Below are positions 1-6,231 of a DNA stretch of 12,177 nt, piece after piece. The translations under genes were made by a program, and so were the position numbers. The DNA comes from an uncultured Bacilli bacterium (GTDB taxonomy: Bacteria; Bacillota_I; Bacilli_A; RF39; UBA660). Where the stretch lies: the NCBI GenBank assembly GCA_944363995.1, contig CALVVV010000037.1:1-12177 (forward strand). Direction: 5' to 3'. The notes under the pieces were generated by a model. It was not told where the DNA came from and did no database searches. It was given only the letters and a program-made list of their open reading frames with translations. Numbering within the stretch: position 1 is the first letter of the stretch; each line of letters begins with the position of its first letter.

Positions 1-133
1 CAACACCAGATGGATAAGGAAACATATCTAAAGCATAAAATTTTGGTTTACTAAAATCCCAAATATCAGTTTTAAAAGTTTTATTATCTTCCCAATACTT
101 ACGCCATTTTATTTCTATTTTTTTAGTATTCAT
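1..133 (-). CDS. leuS: Leucyl-tRNA synthetase, N-terminal 44 residues (cut by window edge)
   Basis: Class I aminoacyl-tRNA synthetase that charges tRNA-Leu in the cytoplasm. Only the first 44 codons are inside the window. They read MNTKKIEIKWRKYWEDNKTF and continue to LDMFPYPSGV. The I-E-x-K-W-x-K-Y-W start and the L-D-M-F-P-Y-P-S-G block are the hallmark LeuRS N-terminus that leads into the HIGH-class ATP site, which lies beyond the edge. The ATG overlaps the TGA of the upstream small membrane protein gene (ATGA), with AAAAGGAAG about 9 nt upstream as ribosome binding site, so translation is probably coupled. Transcription should come from the promoter at 515-543. No T-box leader, which often controls leuS in Firmicutes, fits in the short leader. 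Identification is by remembered family consensus and is confident despite the short piece. Confidence 0.93.
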   Translation of the reverse strand, partial: MNTKKIEIKWRKYWEDNKTFKTDIWDFSKPKFYALDMFPYPSGV

Positions 134-474
134 TTATTACACTTCCTTTTCAAATATTTTCCTATTAAACTATAACTGATTAAAATCAAAGGTATTAAAA
201 CAATTAAACCTATTAATAATTGCAAAATTATATTTTCGACTAAAAATGTCATTATAAATGCAATAGCAATAATTAATGAATTAGTAAAACTTATAATATA
301 AATAAATTCTTTAATATTTATTTTAGTAGTATCTAGTTTATATTTATTAACAAAATACATAAACTGATTGCTTTTTTTAAATTTTTCATATCTTTTTTTC
401 TGCAGAATAACTGTCAAAAAATAAAATAAATAAATTAATAAAAATGCTATAATAAAATATATAAAATAAATCAT
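130..474 (-). CDS. Small three-TM membrane protein of unknown function, coupled to leuS
   Basis: A 114-residue integral membrane protein; I do not recognise a named family. Three hydrophobic segments are visible at about residues 2-24, 57-79 and 82-104. Between the first and second is a Lys/Arg-rich stretch (QKKRYEKFKK, about 25-34), and the C-terminus is basic (KYLKRKCNK). By the positive-inside rule both would be cytoplasmic, although three membrane passes would put them on opposite sides, so the topology is uncertain. I chose ATG at 474: AGAGGTG lies 5 to 6 nt before it, whereas the in-frame GTG at 483 is part of that Shine-Dalgarno sequence. It is the first gene after the promoter at 515-543, and its TGA overlaps the leuS ATG by 4 nt. 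The tight link to leuS suggests co-expression but says nothing firm about function. Confidence 0.8.
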   Translation of the reverse strand: MIYFIYFIIAFLLIYLFYFLTVILQKKRYEKFKKSNQFMYFVNKYKLDTTKINIKEFIYIISFTNSLIIAIAFIMTFLVENIILQLLIGLIVLIPLILISYSLIGKYLKRKCNK

Positions 475-488
475 TTCTTTCACCTCTT

Positions 489-514
489 AAAAAAAGAACA
501 TAAACTATGTTCTT
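489..514 (-). terminator. Intrinsic terminator after the GH31 gene
   Basis: On the minus strand AAGAACATA (514-506) pairs perfectly with TATGTTCTT (502-494) across a 3-nt loop and runs into seven T (495-489). It lies about 45 nt after the GH31 stop. The -10 box at 515-520 abuts it, so RNA started from that promoter (predicted start about 508) would lack most of the 5' arm and escape termination. Confidence 0.75.
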
Positions 515-543
515 ATTATATTATAATTTAATAATAAATTCAA
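515..543 (-). promoter_or_regulatory. Sigma-A-type promoter for the membrane protein-leuS unit
   Basis: The minus strand shows TTGAAT (543-538), a 17-nt spacer and a perfect TATAAT (520-515). The predicted start near 508 gives a leader of only about 35 nt before the ATG at 474. An overlapping TATAAT five bases upstream would leave a 12-nt spacer and is less likely. Confidence 0.7.
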
Positions 544-558
544 TAATTTTTAAAATTT

Positions 559-1395
559 TTAAACAGTACTAATATATTCTAATAATCTTAAGAATAATTT
601 TACAAATTTACTATCTAAGCCTTTTCTACCTAATTTTCTTATTGCAATTCTTTTTTTCTTAATCGGTAAATCGCTAAAAATAATATCATCAATTTTTTCT
701 TTCATTAATGTTTCTATTTGTAAATCATCTAAAATACCTGCAATATCATCATTAATTAAACTAGTTGGATCAAATTCAATATCTTTCCCTTTACAATTAA
801 CTGTTAATTGATTGATTGATTTAACATTTTCTATTTCAACAATAAAATCTGGACCCGAAACATATGATTTACATTTAATTTCTTCTTTATTTTCATATAC
901 AATAACATCAGTAGCTTTTTTGGCATTTCGAAATATTAATTTATAATTTCGATATTCTGGTACAATTCCACTTTTACCTTCTAAAGCTCTTAAAATAACT
1001 GTATAATTACTAGGCATATAATTATATTCTATTTTAGTTAATAAATAAAAACCTTTTTTATATAAACTAGATTGTCCATCATCCTCATATAATAAATATT
1101 CATTACTAATTCCTGGGAAAAAGTGAATCTCCATATTTTTAGGTGGTGTGGTATCATTTATATTATCATTATAGCCTAACGGGATAATACTACCAGCTTT
1201 GGCAAATACTGGATAATTTTGATCTTTATAAAAAGATACATAATTATTATTGCCAGGATATTTTTTACCAGTAAAGAAATCATACCAAATACCTTCTGGC
1301 ATATAAAATCTATGAACTACGCGATTCATAACATAATCTTTTTTCTTAGTTATCGGACAAATAAAAAATTGACTACCAAAGAAATATTCATCGAT
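559..1395 (-). pseudogene. GH31 glycosidase, C-terminal third separated by an in-frame TAA
   Basis: This is the continuation, in the same frame, of the GH31 gene at 1396-2946. Directly after the TAA at 1396-1398 the frame reads I-D-E-Y-F-F-G-S-Q-F-F-I-C-P-I-T-K-K-K-D for 22 codons and then the Met at 1329. These are the residues expected between barrel and C-terminal beta-sandwich in GH31 enzymes (YFFG...CPIT, then PEGIWYDFFTGKKY and FAKAGSIIPL). Joined, the gene is 795 codons, a normal length. The last roughly 70 residues are helical and basic (SDLPIKKKRIAIRKL), beyond the beta domains. The Met at 1329 has no Shine-Dalgarno sequence (AAGAAAAAAGATTATGTT precedes it), so separate translation is unlikely. 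No other frame damage is visible, which suggests a very recent mutation or a sequence error. Confidence 0.85.
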
Positions 1396-2946
1396 TTATA
1401 ATAAATCATCATACATTTCTGGAGCTATATAATATATTGGTTTAATTAAAGGTATACCATCTTTGGAATATTTATAAGCTTCGCTATACAAATAAGGAAT
1501 TAGTTTATGTCTTAATTCTAAATAATCTTTGACAATACCAAAAGTTTTAATACTCCAACGCCAAGGTTCACGTTTGTAATATTTACCATTATCTGCTCCA
1601 AATTTAAAAATTGGTGAAAATGTTCCCAATTGAACATAACGAATATATAATTCATTATCTTCAATTCCTTTAAAATAACCGCCAATATCATGACTCCACC
1701 AAGTTACACCAATATTAGTTGCACTTGCATTATATTTAGGTATTTGTTTTAATGAATCCCAATTTACAATTGTTTTACCAGCATATAAAACAGGATAACG
1801 ATGTTGAGCGAGATGATAATTATACCCTAAAATCATAGGACGCCGTTTATAATTTCTTTCCATATCATAAAATTGATAATGTTTAAGTAAATAATCTTCA
1901 TTAATTCTTTTAGAATTATAACAATCCAGCCAATAAAAATCGACACCTAAAGCATCAAGGGGATGAATATATATTTTTAAATATACATCAATCCATTTTG
2001 GATCTATAGCATTATAAGGAATTACCCCATTTTCATCTGGTATTAAATATTTTTTAGCTTGTTCATAATATTCATCAATATCATAAAAACCTTCAGTAGG
2101 ATTAATATTCAAACCAACTCTAATTCCTTGTGTATTAAGATATGAAATCATTTCATAAGGTGCTTTAAATAATTCTTTATTAAAAGTAAATCCAGTTTTT
2201 AAATGTTCTTTATCTTTAAAAGTACGAATATGCCAATCTTTATCTAGCAAAATAATAGAAATAGGTATTTTATAATAATTAAAATTGTCAACTAATTCTT
2301 TTAATGAATTGTCATTATACTCGTTATTTCGACTCCACCAATTACCTAATGCAAATCTTGGAATTAATGATGGATATCCAGTTAAAGTATAATAATCTTT
2401 CAAACACAAATCAAAATCATTGACATAAACAAACAAATATGTATCAATACCTTCATAATTATTTTCCCTAACTGTACCATCTTCATTCACTATTTTATTT
2501 TTTGTATCATCAATTGAAACAAAACCATCTAAAGAATATAAGCTTTTAGCATTTGTAATTTTACTATTTTCAATTACAATAGGAGCACTATAATTTTTTG
2601 CTTCCACATGATTATAATGCCAACTTCTTTCCGTATTTAAAACCTCAACATAAAAATTTTTATTATTATTTATTTTCCGTTCTTTAAAATAAAATAATTT
2701 AAAATAAGAAGTTGTTATTTCCAAATAATTTTTATCTTGTTTTACTGTAAATTCTGGTTTTTTAAAATTACGATTTATGACCAATTGAGTTGGTGCATCT
2801 AAAAAATTACCATCAGTTCGATATTCTATTCTAATTAATCTTTCACTTAATATCGTAAAACGATAATATTTACCTTGAAAAACACATTCTGGATTAGGTT
2901 TTATTTTCTCATAATTTATTTTAAAATGTTCTCCTAAGTTATACAT
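1396..2946 (-). CDS. GH31 family glycosidase (alpha-glucosidase-like), N-terminal two thirds with catalytic barrel
   Basis: A 516-residue product ending at an in-frame TAA; the rest of the gene is 559-1395. GH31 enzymes are retaining alpha-glycosidases. There is no signal peptide, so it is likely cytoplasmic and acts on imported oligosaccharides; the substrate is not inferable. An N-terminal beta domain (about 1-190) includes YSLDG at 137-141. The TIM barrel starts at PRFALGNWWSR (196-206). YWLD (338-341) carries the likely nucleophile Asp341. WWSHDIGG (416-423) is the conserved GH31 loop, and LRHKLIPYLYSEAY (478-491) ends the barrel. Where MalA-type enzymes have W-T-G-D with the acid/base Asp, this protein reads Y-A-G-K (388-391); this may be a subfamily trait. 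Start: AAAGGGGTG a few nt before ATG 2946. It begins 11 nt after the pyruvate kinase paralogue with no terminator, so the two are probably one operon. The truncated product would lack the C-terminal beta-sandwich and may not fold. Confidence 0.88.
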   Translation of the reverse strand: MYNLGEHFKINYEKIKPNPECVFQGKYYRFTILSERLIRIEYRTDGNFLDAPTQLVINRNFKKPEFTVKQDKNYLEITTSYFKLFYFKERKINNNKNFYVEVLNTERSWHYNHVEAKNYSAPIVIENSKITNAKSLYSLDGFVSIDDTKNKIVNEDGTVRENNYEGIDTYLFVYVNDFDLCLKDYYTLTGYPSLIPRFALGNWWSRNNEYNDNSLKELVDNFNYYKIPISIILLDKDWHIRTFKDKEHLKTGFTFNKELFKAPYEMISYLNTQGIRVGLNINPTEGFYDIDEYYEQAKKYLIPDENGVIPYNAIDPKWIDVYLKIYIHPLDALGVDFYWLDCYNSKRINEDYLLKHYQFYDMERNYKRRPMILGYNYHLAQHRYPVLYAGKTIVNWDSLKQIPKYNASATNIGVTWWSHDIGGYFKGIEDNELYIRYVQLGTFSPIFKFGADNGKYYKREPWRWSIKTFGIVKDYLELRHKLIPYLYSEAYKYSKDGIPLIKPIYYIAPEMYDDLL

Positions 2947-2957
2947 AATTCACCCCT

Positions 2958-4367
2958 TTATAGTTCTTCTATTTTCATAAAATTAGTAGTTTTTATTTTT
3001 TTAAATGGATAACCACCAGTAATAATGATATTATCTTTTTCTTTTAAATTTAATACGTTTTGTGCGATATTTTTACTTTTATCAATAATAGCATCTAAAC
3101 TTTTTAAATCATCAATTAAAATAGGATAAATTCCAAAATTTAATGATAATGATTTTATTGTATCTAAATTAGGGCTAGCAGCAATAATTAAACAAATAGG
3201 ATGATATCTACTTATTTTTTTAGCGGTATAACCACTTATCGTAGGTGTGAAAATGGCTTTACAATTTAATCGTAAAGCACAACCAGAAACACTATACGCT
3301 AAAGAACCAGCTAAATCTCTTTTTTCTGTTTTAATAGATTTTTCCAATAAATATTCATAATCAATGTCTTCTTCAGTTGATTTAATAATTCTTTCTAAAA
3401 ATTTTAAAGTTTCCACTGGATTTTTTTCGATCGCTGTTTCATTAGATAACATTATAGCATCGCTACCATCTAAAATAGCATTGGCAATATCAGAAACTTC
3501 TGCTCTTAAAGGATAATCACTTGTATCTATCATTTTTAATAAATCAGTAGATACAACACTTACTATACCTTTATTATGACATTTAGATATTATTTTTTTT
3601 TGAATTGCGGGAATTTTTTCTAGCGGAATTTCCAAACTTAAATCTTTCCGTTCTATAATAATACCATCACTAACCTTAATAATATTATCAATATCATCAA
3701 CAGCTGGCATATTTTGAATTTTAGAAATTATTTGAATGTGATTATTACCTAAATTTATTAATAAATCACTAACTTCTAAAATATCATCAGAATATGATAC
3801 ATATGATAAGGCTAAAAAATCAATATTTTTTCTATTAGCAAAGCGAATTATTTCTTTATCTTGTTCATTTAAGAAATTGCGATTTAGCCTAGTATTAGGA
3901 ATTTTAATTGCTTTATTTTCTTCTATTATTCCTTCTTTTACTACTAAACATATTAAATAATCTTCGCCTTTTTCTAATACTTTTAATTCAATATCATCTA
4001 TTTTTAAAGTTGTATTAATTGATAAATCAGATACTAAATCAGGATAATCGACACTAAATTTAGTGCGATCACCTAACACTTGATGCATAAAAATTCTTAT
4101 TTTATCATCTTTTTTTAAGAAAGCACTGCCATTATGAATTTTTCCTACTTTAACGATTGGACCTTTTATGTCTAAAATAATTGCGGGATAAATTTTTAAT
4201 AAATGGCTTAATTCGTTAATATAGTTTATAACTTGTTCACAAAAGTTTAAACTTGCATAAGTGGTATTTATTCTAAAGGCATCAACACCATTTTCTAGTA
4301 AAGATTTTAATGTATCTTTGTTAGCGGTAACTGGTCCAATAGTAGCAATTATTTTAGTTTTATTCAT
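2958..4367 (-). CDS. Pyruvate kinase paralogue with altered active site (possible pseudoenzyme)
   Basis: A 469-residue full-length pyruvate kinase fold that aligns with its upstream neighbour from end to end (MNKTKIIATIG; AEVSDIANAILDGSDAIMLS; TNFMKIEEL). Arg32, Asn34, Asp66, Lys216, Asp242 and Thr274 are kept. Others differ from the canonical enzyme: N-F-S-H is N-T-T-Y (34-37), D-T-K-G-P-E-x-R is D-I-K-G-P-I-V-K (66-73), K-I-E is K-I-Q (216-218) and R-G-D-L-G-V-E is R-K-D-L-S-L-E (240-246). Known family chemistry makes that Glu a Mg/Mn ligand and that Thr a K+ ligand, so ordinary PEP-to-pyruvate activity is doubtful. I chose ATG 4367 because AAAGGG sits 9 nt before it and abuts the in-frame ATG at 4376. 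It has its own promoter (4396-4424) and probably shares a transcript with GH31. The intact long frame argues for selection. Alternatives: an altered-specificity kinase or a regulatory subunit. Confidence 0.9.
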   Translation of the reverse strand: MNKTKIIATIGPVTANKDTLKSLLENGVDAFRINTTYASLNFCEQVINYINELSHLLKIYPAIILDIKGPIVKVGKIHNGSAFLKKDDKIRIFMHQVLGDRTKFSVDYPDLVSDLSINTTLKIDDIELKVLEKGEDYLICLVVKEGIIEENKAIKIPNTRLNRNFLNEQDKEIIRFANRKNIDFLALSYVSYSDDILEVSDLLINLGNNHIQIISKIQNMPAVDDIDNIIKVSDGIIIERKDLSLEIPLEKIPAIQKKIISKCHNKGIVSVVSTDLLKMIDTSDYPLRAEVSDIANAILDGSDAIMLSNETAIEKNPVETLKFLERIIKSTEEDIDYEYLLEKSIKTEKRDLAGSLAYSVSGCALRLNCKAIFTPTISGYTAKKISRYHPICLIIAASPNLDTIKSLSLNFGIYPILIDDLKSLDAIIDKSKNIAQNVLNLKEKDNIIITGGYPFKKIKTTNFMKIEEL

Positions 4368-4395
4368 CTTTATCATCCCTTTATTCTTAATAATA

Positions 4396-4424
4396 ATTAT
4401 AAATTATATCCGTAATTAAGTCAA
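4396..4424 (-). promoter_or_regulatory. Sigma-A-type promoter for the pyruvate kinase paralogue-GH31 unit
   Basis: The minus strand shows TTGACT (4424-4419), a 17-nt spacer and TATAAT (4401-4396). The predicted start near 4389 gives a leader of about 22 nt that contains AAAGGG. The -35 box begins one base after the T-run of the preceding terminator. Confidence 0.78.
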
Positions 4425-4425
4425 G

Positions 4426-4468
4426 AAAAAAGACAAACTATATTGTTTCAATCTTCATAAAGTTTGTC
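4426..4468 (-). terminator. Intrinsic terminator of the canonical pyruvate kinase, overlapping its stop codon
   Basis: On the minus strand GACAAACT (4468-4461) pairs perfectly with AGTTTGTC (4439-4432) around a 21-nt loop, followed by six T (4431-4426). The 5' arm is inside the coding sequence for the final Gly-Thr-Asn-Phe and the 3' arm includes part of the TAG stop. The long loop makes it somewhat weaker than the other terminators here. Confidence 0.7.
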
Positions 4469-5844
4469 CCTTTAATTTCTTTTGTTTCATAAAATCCACC
4501 AGTTATTAAAATGATGTCACCTTTTTTTAAATGAGCAAAATCGATTGCTTTTATTTTTGCATCAGAAACTATTTTATCAATAGAATCGAAAATACTAGTT
4601 ACAACTGGATAAACACCAAAATTTAAAGCTAAAGAACGCGCAACTTTTTCAGTTGGACAAGTAGCTAAAATTAAACTCTTAGGTCTTAAATTACTTACTC
4701 TTGAAGCAGTTTTCCCACTCATTGTTGTAGCCACAATTAATTTAGCATCTAATATATTAGTTGTTTCTACAACATTAGTAGCAATAGCTCCACCAATAGT
4801 TTTTTTAATATGTTCACTATTTATATGACATTCTAAATGCTTTTCAATGTTTTCACAAATATTTGCCATACATTTAACTGTTTCTACTGGGTATTTACCA
4901 ATAGTTGTTTCCCCAGATAACATCACAGCGTCAGTACCATTTAATACAGCATTTGCTACATCAGATACTTCAGCTCTTGTAGGACGATTATGATTTTTCA
5001 TTGATTCTAACATTTCAGTTGCCACAATACAAAAACGACTATGTTTACGACAACATTCAATTATTTTAGTTTGTAAAATTGGCAAATCTTCCATAGCTGC
5101 TTCAACACCTAAATCACCTCTAGCTACCATAACACCATCGACATTAGAAACTATATCTTCTAAATTATCAATTCCGGTAGTACTTTCAATTTTAGCGATT
5201 ATTTTCATATCACTGCGATTATTTTGTTGTAATATTTCTTTTACTTGAATAATATCTGTTTTTTTTGAAACGAATGACAATGCTAAAAAATCACCATCAT
5301 TTAAACAAGCATATTGAATATCTGCTTTATCTTCTTCACTAACAAACGGCATATTTAAATGTACACCTGGAACACTTAAACTTTTTTTATTTCCTAGAAT
5401 TCCACCTACAATTACTTTACATGTTAAACCATCTTCTTCTTTAGAAATAACTTCAATACACATCAAACCATTTTCTAATAAAATACGGTTCCCAACATTT
5501 ATTGAATCAAGAGCTGTGGGATGATTTACTGAAAATCTTTCGTTATTACCAACAACATTTTCTTTAACTATTCTAATTATTTTTCCTTCTATTAAATTTA
5601 TTTCACCATTTTCTAAAATACCATTACGAAATTCTGGTCCTTTTGTATCATATAAAATAGCAATATTTTCGCCGGTCATTTCTCTTACTTTTTTTACTGT
5701 TTCTACAACTTGTTTTCGTTCATCTAATGTCGCATGAGAAAAGTTAATTCTAGCAACATTCATACCATTTTTAACCATTTCGCACATAACACCAACACTG
5801 CTACTAGCGGGACCAATACTGCAAATAATTTTCGTTTTTTTCAT
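4438..5844 (-). CDS. pyk: Pyruvate kinase (canonical, K+-dependent type)
   Basis: Cytoplasmic enzyme of the last glycolytic step, PEP + ADP to pyruvate + ATP. The 468 residues cover the A/B barrel and the C-terminal regulatory domain; there is no extra C-terminal PEP-utiliser domain. All landmark residues are present: A-R-I-N-F-S-H with Arg32, Asn34 and Ser36; D-T-K-G-P-E-F-R with Asp66, Thr67 and Arg73; I-A-K-I-E with Lys218 and Glu220; V-A-R-G-D-L-G-V-E with Asp244; V-A-T-E-M-L-E-S-M with Thr276; then AEVSDVANAVLNGTDAVMLSG. The Glu in KGPE is typical of K+-dependent enzymes. I chose ATG 5844 because AAGGAAG lies 9 nt upstream and directly abuts the in-frame TTG at 5853, ruling that start out. 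It has its own extended -10 promoter and its own terminator, so it is probably monocistronic. The downstream neighbour is a diverged paralogue. Confidence 0.97.
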   Translation of the reverse strand: MKKTKIICSIGPASSSVGVMCEMVKNGMNVARINFSHATLDERKQVVETVKKVREMTGENIAILYDTKGPEFRNGILENGEINLIEGKIIRIVKENVVGNNERFSVNHPTALDSINVGNRILLENGLMCIEVISKEEDGLTCKVIVGGILGNKKSLSVPGVHLNMPFVSEEDKADIQYACLNDGDFLALSFVSKKTDIIQVKEILQQNNRSDMKIIAKIESTTGIDNLEDIVSNVDGVMVARGDLGVEAAMEDLPILQTKIIECCRKHSRFCIVATEMLESMKNHNRPTRAEVSDVANAVLNGTDAVMLSGETTIGKYPVETVKCMANICENIEKHLECHINSEHIKKTIGGAIATNVVETTNILDAKLIVATTMSGKTASRVSNLRPKSLILATCPTEKVARSLALNFGVYPVVTSIFDSIDKIVSDAKIKAIDFAHLKKGDIILITGGFYETKEIKGTNFMKIETI

Positions 5845-5870
5845 ATATATCAACTTCCTTAACAGACAAA

Positions 5871-5879
5871 ATTATAACA
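5871..5879 (-). promoter_or_regulatory. Extended -10 promoter for pyruvate kinase
   Basis: The minus strand reads TGTTATAAT (5879-5871), an extended -10 element. At 17-nt spacing the -35 is weak (TTTCTT, 5899-5894). The start would be near 5864, about 20 nt before the ATG at 5844, with AAGGAAG in the leader. Confidence 0.6.
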
Positions 5880-6203
5880 TATTTTATAAAATTAAGAAAT
5901 ATATTTTATTAAAAATTCAACTGTATGATTAATTTGTAATAATGGCTTAAGTATTAGCATTGGAAAATGTCTCAATAATATATAATATGTCACCGATGTC
6001 GCATAAATGCGAAAAGACGAATGAAATGGGGTAACTATTTCTACTTCTTCTTACATGTTCAAAATAAATATAGCTGAAAACAAAAGTTAATAAAATATTA
6101 ATTATAAGCAAGTTTTTAGTTTGTATTTTTATATGTTTAAAATTATCAGTTTTTAATCTACAAATTTCTTTGTATATAATTATGTAGAATTCTACATAAA
6201 TAT
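5880..6203 (-). other. Gene-poor interval with a long stop-free frame and a GC-richer island
   Basis: About 320 bp between the dacA-type gene's terminator and the pyk promoter, with no conventional gene. On the minus strand the carboxypeptidase frame stays open after its TGA for 92 codons (6225-5950, ending at TAA 5949-5947). It has no ATG and no plausible Shine-Dalgarno start, yet its translation looks protein-like (NILLTFVFSYIYFEHV, then NSYPISFVFSHLCDIGD). A second minus-strand frame is open for 52 codons (6050-5895) across the same part. Hand counts give 27 G/C in 70 at 5991-6060 but 17 in 120 at 6061-6180. A perfect TCGCAT/ATGCGA hairpin sits at 5999-6012. It could be a decayed gene, a dispersed intergenic repeat or a small RNA; I cannot decide from one copy. 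Confidence 0.45.
6180..6199. repeat. Perfect 20-bp palindrome, possible operator
   Basis: TTATGTAGAA followed by its exact reverse complement, with no spacer. It lies just beyond the terminator of the carboxypeptidase gene. On the plus strand a TATAAT (6175-6180) abuts it, but no plus-strand gene follows. It may be a dimeric regulator site or cruciform-forming sequence; chance palindromes are commoner in AT-rich DNA, though 20 bp without mismatch is long. Confidence 0.4.
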
Positions 6204-6231
6204 AAAAAAATTGAAAAATTAATTTTCAATT
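6204..6231 (-). terminator. Intrinsic terminator of the D-Ala-D-Ala carboxypeptidase gene
   Basis: On the minus strand AATTGAAAA (6231-6223) pairs with TTTTCAATT (6217-6209) across a 5-nt loop and enters a run of seven T (6210-6204). The TGA stop codon (6228-6226) is inside the 5' arm. The stem is almost all A-T, so moderate strength is expected. Confidence 0.65.

Noticed and set aside
475..483. GTG start for the small membrane protein
   Set aside because: The GTG is part of AGAGGTG, the ribosome binding site for the ATG at 474.
1..558. T-box riboswitch for leuS
   Set aside because: The promoter-to-start distance is about 35 nt, leaving no room for a T-box stem and antiterminator.
1219..1401. 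Plus-strand open frame of 60 codons
   Set aside because: It lies wholly antisense to conserved GH31 coding sequence, has no ribosome binding site, and its translation has no recognisable features.
5845..5853. TTG start for the canonical pyruvate kinase
   Set aside because: AAGGAAG directly abuts the TTG, leaving no spacing; ATG 5844 is at the right distance and matches the family N-terminus M-K-K-T-K-I.
5892..5960. A 22-codon minus-strand ORF starting with ATG in the pyk upstream region
   Set aside because: No Shine-Dalgarno sequence and very short; treated as part of the larger unexplained open region.
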